Below, piece by piece: positions 43,326-51,480 of a stretch of 64,000 nucleotides of DNA (position 1 is its first letter; the number at the start of each line of letters is the position of its first letter). A program made the position numbers and the translations under genes. Origin of the DNA: UBA9620 sp965220695 (GTDB taxonomy: Bacteria > Acidobacteriota > Vicinamibacteria > Vicinamibacterales > UBA8438); NCBI GenBank assembly GCA_965220695.1, contig OZ244838.1, positions 1,736,001 through 1,800,000 of the forward strand, given 5' to 3'. The notes beneath the pieces were generated by a model that saw only the letters and a list, made by a program, of their open reading frames with translations, did not search any database and was not told the DNA's origin.

Positions 43326-44690
43326 ATGGCATCCATCGAAGATCGGGGCACATGGGGATCGAGAGCGGGGTTCATCCTCGCGGCTGCCGGCTCGGCGGTC
43401 GGGCTTGGCAACATCTGGGGCTTCCCGACCCAGGTCGGCCAGGGCGGCGGGGCCGTGTTCGTGGTGGTGTACCTTGCGTGCGTCCTGCTGATCTGCCTGC
43501 CGATCATGGTAGCCGAGCTGGCCATCGGGCGGCGGGCGCAACTCGACCCGGTCGGCTCGTTTCGAGCCATCGCCCCGAACACGAAATGGTGGCTGGTCGG
43601 CGCGGTCGGCGTGATGGCCGGCGCCGGCATCCTGTCCTTCTACTCCGTCATCGCCGGGTGGTCCGCGGCCTACATCTGGTTCGGCGCCACCGGCGCCGTC
43701 ACGGGTGACGCAGAGGCGATCGGTGCATTCTTCGGCGCCTTCACCGCCAACGGGCCGCTCAATATCGGCCTCACGTTCCTGGTGCTCGGCACGACCGCCG
43801 CGATCCTGGCCGGCGGCGTGAAGTCCGGTATCGAGCGGGTCACGAAACTGATGATGCCGGCGCTCATCGGGCTGCTCCTGATCCTGGCGATTCGAGCCCT
43901 CATGCTGCCGGGGGCGGCAGAGGGGCTGGCCTACTATTTGCGGCCGGATTTCTCGCGGCTGCTGGACCCGGTGGTCATCAACGCCGCGCTCGGACAGGCT
44001 TTCTTTTCCCTGAGTCTCGGCATGGGCACGATGCTGACGTATGGCAGCTATCTGAAGAAGCGCGAGAACCTCGTCACGGCCGCCTGCTGGGTGGTGGCGC
44101 TCGACACCTCCATGGCGCTGCTGGCCGGCTTCATCATCTTTCCCGCCGGCTTCTCCATCGCCGGGTTCGACCCCAGCGCCGGCGGGCCGGGACTGATCTT
44201 CGCCGTCCTGCCGCAACTGTTCGCGACGCTGCCCGGTGGTCAGCTCTTCGGAGCCGCGTTCTTCATCCTGCTGACCATGGCGGCGCTGACCTCGATGATT
44301 TCCCTGCTCGAGGTGCCCGTGGCCCACTTCATCGATGCCCACAAGTGGCCCCGAAAGAAAGCGGTGCTGCTCGTGACCGCCGCGGTGTTCGCCTTGTCGA
44401 TCCCCTCCGCGCTCGGCAACGGCGCGGTCGGGTTCTTCGGCAGCCTGCCTGGCCTCGGCGTCGATTTCCTGACCTTGATGCTGACCGTCTGGAACGACTT
44501 CGCCCTGCCGGTCGGTGGTCTGCTGATCGCGGTGTTCGTCGGCTGGATCTGGAAAGTCGACGGCGCCATCGAAGAGGTGCAGCTCCATGGCTCGACGTTC
44601 CCCGGCCGGCGTCTGTGGAGTTTTCTGATCCGCTACATCTGCCCGGTCGCGATTGCGTTCGTCATCATCTACACCTTCCTGTCCATGTGA
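43326..44690 (+). CDS. Sodium-dependent neurotransmitter:sodium symporter-family transporter
   Basis: 454 residues, about 11 transmembrane helices, LeuT/MhsT fold. TM1 carries the unwound GSAVGLGNIWGFPTQVGQGG (sodium- and substrate-binding), TM6 the ALGQAFFSLSLGMGTMLTYG segment, and TM8 the LTSMISLLEVPVAHFID segment. Members import small amino acids or related solutes with sodium. It is divergent from folD across 175 nt. A TATACA-like -10 occurs near 43283, but I see no good -35. The next gene, an alanine/glycine:cation symporter, follows after 16 nt, so both transporters share a transcript. Confidence 0.93.
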   Translation: MASIEDRGTWGSRAGFILAAAGSAVGLGNIWGFPTQVGQGGGAVFVVVYLACVLLICLPIMVAELAIGRRAQLDPVGSFRAIAPNTKWWLVGAVGVMAGAGILSFYSVIAGWSAAYIWFGATGAVTGDAEAIGAFFGAFTANGPLNIGLTFLVLGTTAAILAGGVKSGIERVTKLMMPALIGLLLILAIRALMLPGAAEGLAYYLRPDFSRLLDPVVINAALGQAFFSLSLGMGTMLTYGSYLKKRENLVTAACWVVALDTSMALLAGFIIFPAGFSIAGFDPSAGGPGLIFAVLPQLFATLPGGQLFGAAFFILLTMAALTSMISLLEVPVAHFIDAHKWPRKKAVLLVTAAVFALSIPSALGNGAVGFFGSLPGLGVDFLTLMLTVWNDFALPVGGLLIAVFVGWIWKVDGAIEEVQLHGSTFPGRRLWSFLIRYICPVAIAFVIIYTFLSM

Positions 44691-44706
44691 TTCAGGGGGG
44701 ACGAGA

Positions 44707-46413
44707 TTGGAAGCCATCGAGCAACTCATCGGGACGGTCAAGTTCTTCGTGGACGGCTTCGGCGTGCCGTTCGGCGATCAGGTCATCCCACTCAAAGTCA
44801 TCGCGCTGCTGGGCACCGGCGCGTTTCTCACGATTCGTCTCGGATTCGTGCAGGTGCGCCGCCTGGCCCATGGCTTCGCCGTCGTCAGCGGCCGCTACGA
44901 CGACCCGACCCAACCGGGCGACGTCTCGCACTTTCAGGCGCTGACCACCGCGCTGTCGGCCACCGTCGGCATCGGCAACATCGCCGGCGCGGCGTGGGCC
45001 ATCCACTACGGCGGACCGGGCGCCCTCTTCTGGATGTGGATGACAGCGGTGCTGGGGGCGGCGACGAAGTTCTCGGAAGTGACGCTGGCCCAGAAGTATC
45101 GCGAGGTGACCGCCGCAACGCACAAATATGAGGGCACTGTCGCCGGCGGTCCGATGTACTACATCGAACGCGGGCTCGGTCCCGGCTGGAAGTGGATGGC
45201 CATCTTCTTCGCGGTGGCCATCGGCTTCACGGCGTTCATCACCGGCAACGCGGTGCAAGCCAACACGCTGGCAGACACGATGCAATCGAATTTCGGCACG
45301 CCGAACTTCGTGACCGGTCTCCTGGCCGCCGGGGTCGTCGCGGCGGTCATCCTCGGCGGCATCAGCCGCATCGGGCGAGTGACCGGCGTACTCTGCCCGC
45401 TGATGGCCAGCATCTACGTCTTCGGCGCACTGCTCGTCATTCTGATGAACCCCGGCGCGGTGGTGCCCACGTTCAGCCTGATTCTGACCGAAGCGTTCAA
45501 CCCGACCGCGGGCGTGGCCGGGACCGGTGTCGGCGTGTTGCTCGTGACCCTGAACTGGGGTGTCAACCGCGGTCTGTTCTCGAACGAGGCCGGACAGGGA
45601 TCGGCGCCGATCGCGCATGCCGCCGCCAAGACGGACGAGCCGGTCTCGGAAGGCGTCGTCGGCCTCGTCGAGCCGTTCATCGACACGATCGTGATCGTGA
45701 CGATGACCTGTCTCGTGCTGATCATCACCGGTGTGCACGACGACCGGGTTCCCTCTGAAATGACCTTGAGCGGCGGCGACCTCACCTACGTGCGGACACT
45801 GCCCGACGGCGGCTTCGAGGAAGTGGATGCGCCGTCCGAAATCAGGGTGACCGATGGCGTGCAGACGGTCGCAGCCGGACAGGGTGCGTTCGCGTGGCAC
45901 GACCTGCCGGTCGAACGCCTCTTCGTGGACGCCGCCCAGACGCAGCCGTTCAGCGGGGTCCTCGACCCGGCGGCCGGTCTCGCGACCGGGGACGACGGGA
46001 CGAGCCATGCGGTGCTCTACGGCGATGCGCCGGAGGGGGGCGCGCCGCTTACCCAACTCGGTTTCCAGCGCGGGCTCTCGCCGCTCGGCAACTGGGGCGG
46101 CTACATCGTCGTGCTCTCCGTCATCCTGTTCGCCATCTCGACGGCGATTTCCTGGAGCTACTACGGCGACCGCAGCGCCGTGTATCTGTTCGGCAAGCGC
46201 GCGGTCGTGCCCTACCGCCTCGTCTACGTCAGCATGGTCTTCCTGGGCTCCATCATCGCGCCGGCGGCGGCCTGGGATCTCGGCGACATCGCGTTGGGCA
46301 TCGTGATCCTGCCGAATCTGCTGGCCCTCATCCTGCTCTCGAACAAGACGAGGACCCTGGCGAACAGCTATTTCGAGCGCAAGCCGTGGGAGTCGAGTCA
46401 GAGAGCGCGGTGA
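44707..46413 (+). CDS. Alanine/glycine:cation symporter (AGCS) family protein with an enlarged loop
   Basis: 568 residues from TTG 44707, preceded by a strong GGGGGG-type site. The family signature is clear: ALSATVGIGNIAGAAWAIHY, GGPGALFWMWMTAVLGAATK, GTVAGGPMYYIERGLGPGW, GVNRGLFSNEAGQGSAPIAH and the late STAISWSYYGDRSAVYLFG. About ten helices are present. Residues 342-460 form a periplasmic or extracellular stretch of about 118 residues between helices, where typical AGCS proteins have about 30. It is rich in Asp, Gly and Glu (GGFEEVDAPSEIRVTDGVQT) and looks like a small beta domain. Function: sodium-coupled uptake of alanine or glycine, with the insert of unknown role. Confidence 0.9.
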   Translation: MEAIEQLIGTVKFFVDGFGVPFGDQVIPLKVIALLGTGAFLTIRLGFVQVRRLAHGFAVVSGRYDDPTQPGDVSHFQALTTALSATVGIGNIAGAAWAIHYGGPGALFWMWMTAVLGAATKFSEVTLAQKYREVTAATHKYEGTVAGGPMYYIERGLGPGWKWMAIFFAVAIGFTAFITGNAVQANTLADTMQSNFGTPNFVTGLLAAGVVAAVILGGISRIGRVTGVLCPLMASIYVFGALLVILMNPGAVVPTFSLILTEAFNPTAGVAGTGVGVLLVTLNWGVNRGLFSNEAGQGSAPIAHAAAKTDEPVSEGVVGLVEPFIDTIVIVTMTCLVLIITGVHDDRVPSEMTLSGGDLTYVRTLPDGGFEEVDAPSEIRVTDGVQTVAAGQGAFAWHDLPVERLFVDAAQTQPFSGVLDPAAGLATGDDGTSHAVLYGDAPEGGAPLTQLGFQRGLSPLGNWGGYIVVLSVILFAISTAISWSYYGDRSAVYLFGKRAVVPYRLVYVSMVFLGSIIAPAAAWDLGDIALGIVILPNLLALILLSNKTRTLANSYFERKPWESSQRAR

Positions 46414-46502
46414 CACCCGTCCCGCCGCTTGTTGAGGCGCCCGCGGTCTTCTACAATGGTCGTCACGGAACCGGAACCTCGATTCCGGGGGAGGACACAG
46501 GG

Positions 46503-47855
46503 ATGGCACGGACCGGAGGATTTCGAATCGTCTGCACGCTGAGCCTGCTCGGCGCAGCGCTGGCGACGGCGGAAACGGGGTACGCGCAGGCTGATGCGAC
46601 GCCCACCTACACGAAGGATGTGGCGCCGATCTTCCGCGAGAAGTGCGAAGCCTGCCACCGGCCCGGCTACATTGCGCCGATGTCGCTGCAGACCTACGCC
46701 GAATCGCGGCCGTGGGCCCGCTCGATCAAGAACAGGGTCGAGACCCGGCAGATGCCTCCCTGGCACATCGACCCGTCGGTCGGCATCCAGGACTTCGAGA
46801 ACGACCGTTCGCTCACCCGCGCCCAGATCGACACCGTCGTCCGCTGGGTCGACGGTGGGGCGCCGCAGGGCGACCCGGCTGACCTGCCGCCGCCGGCGCG
46901 CTTCGCCGACGACGACGTGTGGAACTTCGCCGAGCGGTTCGACGGCCCGCCCGATCTGATCGTGCGGTCAACGCCCTACACCATGCCGGCCCTCTCGCAG
47001 GACCGCTGGTGGAAGCCGGAGGTGCCGACCGGGTTGACCGAGTCGCGCTGGGTGCGCGCGATCGAGATCCGCCCCTCGACCGTGGACGGGCGCCGCATCA
47101 CCCATCACGCCCTGGCGAGGCTGCAGCAGGAAGAGGACAACCGGGACGCGCTGTCGCTCGCCTCGGGCGCGGGCGCCGGGCTGCTCATGGAATGGGCGGT
47201 CGGCAAGCAGGGCGAGATCATGCGCGCGAACAGCGGCAAGCTGATGAAGGCCGACTCGAGCATCCTGTTCGACATCCACTATTCGTCGGCAGGTGAGGAG
47301 ATCACCGATTCAGTGGAGTTGGGACTCTACTTCTACCCGAAGGGACAGGAGCCGCAGCATCGCCAGGTGCTGGCGGCCTGGATGGGTATCGAGGGCGGCC
47401 CCGGCAATCTGCTGATTGCCCCCAACAGCGTCACGTCCACCGAGCAGTTCCATGTGATGAAGCAGAACGGCCGGGTCGAGAACTTCCAGCCCCACATGCA
47501 TCTACGTGGCAAGGGGATGCAGATGACCGCGATCCTGCCCGACGGCACCAGCCGCGTGCTGAGCCGGGTCAGCGACTTCAACTTCAACTGGCACAACAAC
47601 TACGTGTACGCCGACGACGCGGCGCCGTTGCTGCCCAAAGGCACGGTGGTGGCGATCAAGTCGTGGTGGGACAACACCTCGGCCAACCGCTCGAATCCCG
47701 ATCCGAACCAGTGGGTCGGCTGGGGCGATCGCACGGTGGACGAAATGGCGCACGCATGGGTCAACGTCACCTACATGGATGACGACGACTTCGCCGCGGT
47801 CAGGGCCGAGCGCGAGGCCCGCACCGCCGGCACGACCGCAGGCGGCGGCCAGTAG
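46503..47855 (+). CDS. Cytochrome c domain fused to a copper type II monooxygenase-like domain
   Basis: 450 residues with a signal peptide (IVCTLSLLGAALATAETGYA). A cytochrome segment with CEACHRPGYIAPMSLQTYAE has CEACH at about 48-52 and a downstream MPPWHIDP. The larger C-terminal part contains ITHHALARLQQ, an SILFDIHYSSAGEEITDSVE strand pair and FQPHMHLRGKGMQMTAIL; HMH followed by a Met-rich stretch is the copper-site arrangement of peptidylglycine/dopamine-type monooxygenases. Similar fused proteins are annotated as ascorbate-dependent monooxygenase-like. The activity is inferred only. The gene follows the transporter pair after 90 nt and precedes the small secreted protein by 80 nt. Confidence 0.8.
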   Translation: MARTGGFRIVCTLSLLGAALATAETGYAQADATPTYTKDVAPIFREKCEACHRPGYIAPMSLQTYAESRPWARSIKNRVETRQMPPWHIDPSVGIQDFENDRSLTRAQIDTVVRWVDGGAPQGDPADLPPPARFADDDVWNFAERFDGPPDLIVRSTPYTMPALSQDRWWKPEVPTGLTESRWVRAIEIRPSTVDGRRITHHALARLQQEEDNRDALSLASGAGAGLLMEWAVGKQGEIMRANSGKLMKADSSILFDIHYSSAGEEITDSVELGLYFYPKGQEPQHRQVLAAWMGIEGGPGNLLIAPNSVTSTEQFHVMKQNGRVENFQPHMHLRGKGMQMTAILPDGTSRVLSRVSDFNFNWHNNYVYADDAAPLLPKGTVVAIKSWWDNTSANRSNPDPNQWVGWGDRTVDEMAHAWVNVTYMDDDDFAAVRAEREARTAGTTAGGGQ

Positions 47856-47935
47856 CAACGGGTCGGCGCAGAGCGAACATCGAGAGCCGCTCCGGCCTGC
47901 TCGGGGCGGCTCGTTTACGTACGAGGAGGTTCGGC

Positions 47936-48763
47936 ATGCGAATGTATCGTGCCGTCGTACTGGCCGCGCTCATCGGCAGTGTGCCGAGTGCGTCGCCGGC
48001 ACAGGTGCCTGGCACGCTGCGAGAGTTCGGGGCGCCGGTCGCCCCCATGTTCGAGGGCTGGTACCGGAACCCGGACGGGACCGCGACGATACTTGTCGGC
48101 TTCTTCAATCCGAACTCCGAGCAGACCGTCAATCTTCCGGTCGGCGCCTTGAACCGGTTCTCGCCCGGGCCCGAGGACCGCGGGCAACCGACGCACTTTC
48201 CCTCCGGTCGGAGCTGGGGTGTGCTGACGTTCGAGGTGCCGGGCGACTTCGACGGCGATCTCACCTGGACGCTGACCGCCAACGACCAGCCGGCGTCGAT
48301 TCCGGTGCACGTGCGCGCACCCTACTTCATCGAGCCGTTCAGGGACGCGTCCAACGGCAACGAACCGCCGACGATCCGGTTCGCGCCCGGCGGCGAGGCG
48401 TTCACCGGCCCGCCGGTCGGGATCGCCCACTCGATCACGGCCACGGTCGGGACCCCGGTCGAACTGACCGCGTGGACCTCGGACGTGAAACCGCACGATG
48501 GCGCCGAATCGCTCGCAAGCCAGTTCAGACAAGCGTTGACCTTCCGCTGGCATTTGCATCGCGGTCCGGCCGAGGTGGAGTTCGCCGAGCCGTCCCAACC
48601 GTTCAAGGAGTCGGCCGATCAGAACCCGACCACGACCGCCACGTTCAACGCCCCCGGCGAGTATGTGCTGCGAGCCGAGGCGCTCGACGAGACCGGCGTC
48701 GGCGGGGGTGGGTTCCAGTGCTGCTGGACCTCGGCACTCGTGCAGGTGACGGTCTCGCCATGA
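47936..48763 (+). CDS. Secreted beta-sandwich protein of unknown function
   Basis: 275 residues. The signal peptide (MRMYRAVVLAALIGSVPSAS) is followed by a beta-rich domain with FEGWYRNPDGTATILVGFFN (about 40-59) and a second immunoglobulin-like segment. That segment carries TATFNAPGEYVLRAEALDE and CCWTSALVQVTVSP, a PKD/cadherin-like ending with a vicinal CysCys. The opening motif (a description of the protein itself and not of an enzyme) is frequent in Acidobacteria secretomes. GAGGAGG stands before the first ATG; a second in-frame ATG at 47942 is nearly as good. Downstream of the copper monooxygenase-like gene and possibly in its transcript. Confidence 0.75.
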   Translation: MRMYRAVVLAALIGSVPSASPAQVPGTLREFGAPVAPMFEGWYRNPDGTATILVGFFNPNSEQTVNLPVGALNRFSPGPEDRGQPTHFPSGRSWGVLTFEVPGDFDGDLTWTLTANDQPASIPVHVRAPYFIEPFRDASNGNEPPTIRFAPGGEAFTGPPVGIAHSITATVGTPVELTAWTSDVKPHDGAESLASQFRQALTFRWHLHRGPAEVEFAEPSQPFKESADQNPTTTATFNAPGEYVLRAEALDETGVGGGGFQCCWTSALVQVTVSP

Positions 48764-48794
48764 GTCCCGCTATGCATCCGCGACGCACCGGCTG

Positions 48795-49454
48795 TCAGCA
48801 GCCGCCCAGCGTGTCCACGTAGTCGCGCACCCTTCTGCACGGGTCGCCGCCCGCAAGCAGATCGGAGATGACCGCCACGGAGGCGGCGCCGGCCGCGATC
48901 ACCGCCGGCGCCGTGGCGAGTGTGATGCCGCCGATTGCCACGACAGGACGATCCCCCGCGGCGGTTGCCGCCCGACGGATGGCGCCCATTCCCACCGCGG
49001 CGCAGCCGGTGTCCTTCGTGCGCGTCGCGTACACGGGCCCCATCGCCAGATACGTCACCGGAACGTGCCGCGCCGCCTGCACCTGTTCCGGATCGTGCGT
49101 CGAGAGCCCGATCACCGCCCGACCGCCCAACAGCCGCCTGGCAGCCGCGACCGGCAAATCGCGCTGCCCGAGATGCACCCCGTCCGCGCCGGCCAGTAAC
49201 GCCACATCCGTGCGGTCGTTGACGATGACGGTCGCACCGACTGACCGGGCCTGCGCCACGACCTCCGCGGACCAGCGCAGCAGGGTGGCGGCATCGACGG
49301 CCGGCGCCCGGAGCTGAACGAGACGTGCTCCCCCCTCGAAGAACGCGCGCGCCAGATCGGGTGGACGCCATCCCGCCCGGGAGGCGGTCGCTGCATCGAC
49401 GATGGCGTAGAGCCTGGGCAGATGCACGATCGGTTGACCGGCGCCCAGATTCAT
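48795..49454 (-). CDS. thiE: Thiamine-phosphate synthase family protein (ThiE/TenI)
   Basis: 219 residues of the ThiE TIM barrel. It joins HMP-PP and HET-P to thiamine phosphate if it is a true ThiE. Visible are ARLVQLRAP (pyrophosphate Gln and Arg), VNDRTDVALLAGADGVHLGQ (metal Asp residues), IGLSTHDPEQ, MGPVYATRTKDTG (TxTK phosphate loop) and VAIGGIT. The Lys usually found two residues after the QLR arginine is Pro here (QLRAP), so pyrophosphate binding may be altered; a TenI-like aromatase role is the main alternative. The start overlaps the accC stop by ATGA, an operon arrangement with accBC. No TPP riboswitch is visible because the gene starts inside accC. Confidence 0.85.
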   Translation of the reverse strand: MNLGAGQPIVHLPRLYAIVDAATASRAGWRPPDLARAFFEGGARLVQLRAPAVDAATLLRWSAEVVAQARSVGATVIVNDRTDVALLAGADGVHLGQRDLPVAAARRLLGGRAVIGLSTHDPEQVQAARHVPVTYLAMGPVYATRTKDTGCAAVGMGAIRRAATAAGDRPVVAIGGITLATAPAVIAAGAASVAVISDLLAGGDPCRRVRDYVDTLGGC

Positions 49455-50788
49455 CCGGCGCTGAGGAACTGCTCCAGATACGCGGTCGTGAACCGGCCGG
49501 CACGGAAGTCCGGATCGCGCAGGATCCGCCGGTGCAGGGACACCGTCGTCTCGATGCCGTCAATCTCCACCATGTCCAGCGCGCGTTGCATCCGGGCGAT
49601 CGCCTCGCCACGGTCGCGGCCATGGGCGATCACTTTCGCCACCAGCGCGTCGTAGTACGGCCAGATCGTGCAGTCGGCATGCACGCACGTGTCGACCCGT
49701 ACGCCGGGTCCGCCTGGCAGGGTCACGCCGCGAATCACACCGGGACACGGCGTACCGGTCTCAGGATGCTCGGCGTTCAGACGGCACTCGATCGCGTGCC
49801 CTGTGACCCGCACGTCTTCCTGCCGAACAGAGAGGCCCTCGCCAGCCGCGACACGAAGCTGTTCCTTGACGATGTCAACTCCGGTCACCATCTCGGTAAC
49901 CGGGTGTTCCACCTGAATCCGGGCGTTGGCCTCCATGAAATACGCGCTGCCGTCGCCATCGACCAGGAACTCGAAGGTGCCGGCGTTGCGATATCCGACC
50001 TCGCGCGCGGCCGCCGTTACCAGATCTCCGAGCCGTCGCCGGGTCTCCTCCGGCAGCCCGATCGAAGGCGCTTCCTCGAGCAGCTTCTGATGCCGGCGCT
50101 GCAGCGTGCATTCCCGCTCGCCGAGCTGCACCGCGCCGTCGCTGTCGGCCAGCACCTGGAACTCGATATGCCGCGGCGCCGAAAGATACCGCTCGATGTA
50201 CAGGCGCGGGTCGCCGAACGCCGTCTCCGCCTCGCGGCGTGCAGCCGGCAGCAACGACGCCAGCTCGCGAGCGGTCCTCGCGATCCGCAGGCCGCGCCCG
50301 CCGCCGCCCGAGGCGGCCTTGATGATCACCGGGAACCCGAGTTCGGCAACCAGCGCCCCCGCCTCGGCGTCATCGACGAACGCGTCGGTCCCCGGCAGCA
50401 CCGGAAGTCCCGCCGCCGCCATCGTCCGTCTGGCGCGGGCCTTGTCGCCCAGCAGGCGCAGCACAGGGGCCGGCGGCCCGATGAACGCCGCGCCGATCGC
50501 GCTGCAGGCGTCCGCCAGCGCGGGAGACTCGGACAGGAACCCGTACCCGGGATGCACAGCGTCCGCCCCGCTGATCACCGCCGCGGTCTGAATCGCGGTG
50601 ATGCTCAAATAGCTGTCCGCACTGCCGGGCGGTCCGATGCACAGACGCTCGTCGGCCAGCCGCGCCGGCCGGCTGTCGGTGTCCGCCTGCGAACAGGCGA
50701 GCACGGTCTGGACTCCGAGCTCGCGGCACGCGCAGATAATCCGCAGCGCGATCTCACCGCGATTCGCGATCAGGACTTTCGTGAACAT
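49451..50788 (-). CDS. accC: Acetyl-CoA carboxylase biotin carboxylase subunit AccC
   Basis: 445 residues, the family length. MFTKVLIANRGEIALRIICA is the biotin-carboxylase N-terminus. ATP-grasp motifs are present: FPVIIKAASGGGGRGLRIAR (glycine-rich loop), SDGAVQLGERECTLQRRHQK, YFMEANARIQVEHPVTEMV (metal Glu and Asn, bicarbonate Arg) and the C-terminal GHAIECRLNAE. It carboxylates biotin on AccB with ATP and bicarbonate. It lies downstream of accB in the same direction but separated by 223 nt filled with a tandem repeat; the downstream thiE overlaps by ATGA. Confidence 0.98.
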   Translation of the reverse strand: MFTKVLIANRGEIALRIICACRELGVQTVLACSQADTDSRPARLADERLCIGPPGSADSYLSITAIQTAAVISGADAVHPGYGFLSESPALADACSAIGAAFIGPPAPVLRLLGDKARARRTMAAAGLPVLPGTDAFVDDAEAGALVAELGFPVIIKAASGGGGRGLRIARTARELASLLPAARREAETAFGDPRLYIERYLSAPRHIEFQVLADSDGAVQLGERECTLQRRHQKLLEEAPSIGLPEETRRRLGDLVTAAAREVGYRNAGTFEFLVDGDGSAYFMEANARIQVEHPVTEMVTGVDIVKEQLRVAAGEGLSVRQEDVRVTGHAIECRLNAEHPETGTPCPGVIRGVTLPGGPGVRVDTCVHADCTIWPYYDALVAKVIAHGRDRGEAIARMQRALDMVEIDGIETTVSLHRRILRDPDFRAGRFTTAYLEQFLSAG

Positions 50789-50857
50789 TTCGTGAGAATC
50801 TGGGCGACGCCCTTGTCGGCAGGTTGAACGGTCCCACTAGACCTCTTCGGGCTGATG

Positions 50858-51035
50858 TCTTGCAGTGCTTCGTCTCCATTCGGCCGCCAGCACTCAGATG
50901 CGCGAGTGTGGACGTATTCTTGCAGGCTTAATCTCCATTCGGCCGCCAGCACTCAGATGCGCGAGTGCGAGCAAATTCTTGCAGGCGTGGTCTCCATTCG
51001 ACCGCCAGCACTCAGATGCGTGCGTTTGGGCAAAT
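50858..51035 (-). repeat. 59/60-bp tandem repeat array, three copies, overlapping accB
   Basis: Three tandem units begin with TCTTGCAG at 50858 and 50918 and again at 50977, giving periods of 60 and 59 bp. All share TCTCCATTCGGCCGCCAGCA (one substitution in the third) and CTCAGATGCG. Between units only 3-8 positions differ, with one single-base indel. The third unit runs over the accB stop codon (51012-51014) and its last coding triplets, so the array looks like duplications of the accB 3' end. It fills the accC-accB spacer. Confidence 0.85.
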
Positions 51036-51452
51036 AGCGAACAACCGATCACCGTACTGCACCGGCTGTCCGTTTTCGACGAAGATGTCCACCACTTCCC
51101 CGTCGCAGTCGGACTTGATGTCGTTCATCAGCTTCATCGCCTCGATCACGCACAGCGGATCGCCCTGGCTGACGACATCGCCGATCTCGACGAACGGTTT
51201 CTGATCAGGCCCGCCCGCCCGGAAGAACGTCCCCAGAATGGGGGCGTCGACGGTGACAACGTCGGGCGGCGCGGCGCGCCGGTCTCCGGCGGGCGCGGGC
51301 GCTGCGCCTCGCGCGGCGCCCGCGCCTCCAAGCGGTTCGGCGAGGCGCAGGCGGATTCGCTCTCCGTCGCGTTCGAGCTCGAACTCGGCGAGCCCATGCT
51401 CGCGCATCAGCTCCAACATCTGTCTGATCTGATCGACATCCATCCGAGACAT
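51012..51452 (-). CDS. accB: Acetyl-CoA carboxylase biotin carboxyl carrier protein AccB
   Basis: 146 residues. An N-terminal helical region (MDVDQIRQMLELMREHGLAE) and a Pro/Ala-rich hinge (about 40-65) lead to the biotinyl domain (about 66-146), with VIEAMKLMNDIKSDCDGEVV holding the biotinylated Lys at residue 107 and the GDRLFAI end. The carrier delivers carboxyl groups from AccC to the AccAD transferase. Its start could also be the Met at residue 4. The last five codons and the stop lie inside the first (promoter-proximal) copy of the tandem repeat. The M24 peptidase lies 28 nt upstream in the same direction. Confidence 0.97.
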   Translation of the reverse strand: MSRMDVDQIRQMLELMREHGLAEFELERDGERIRLRLAEPLGGAGAARGAAPAPAGDRRAAPPDVVTVDAPILGTFFRAGGPDQKPFVEIGDVVSQGDPLCVIEAMKLMNDIKSDCDGEVVDIFVENGQPVQYGDRLFAICPNARI

Positions 51453-51480
51453 GTCCGGATACCCCCTCGATCCGCGTCAA

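Noticed and set aside
48795..49500. TPP riboswitch upstream of thiE
   Set aside because: thiE starts inside the accC 3' end by an ATGA overlap, so there is no leader in which a riboswitch could fit, and no THI-box core was seen.
50858..51035. CRISPR array
   Set aside because: Only three copies, the whole 59/60-bp unit repeats with no unique spacers, and it overlaps a coding gene.
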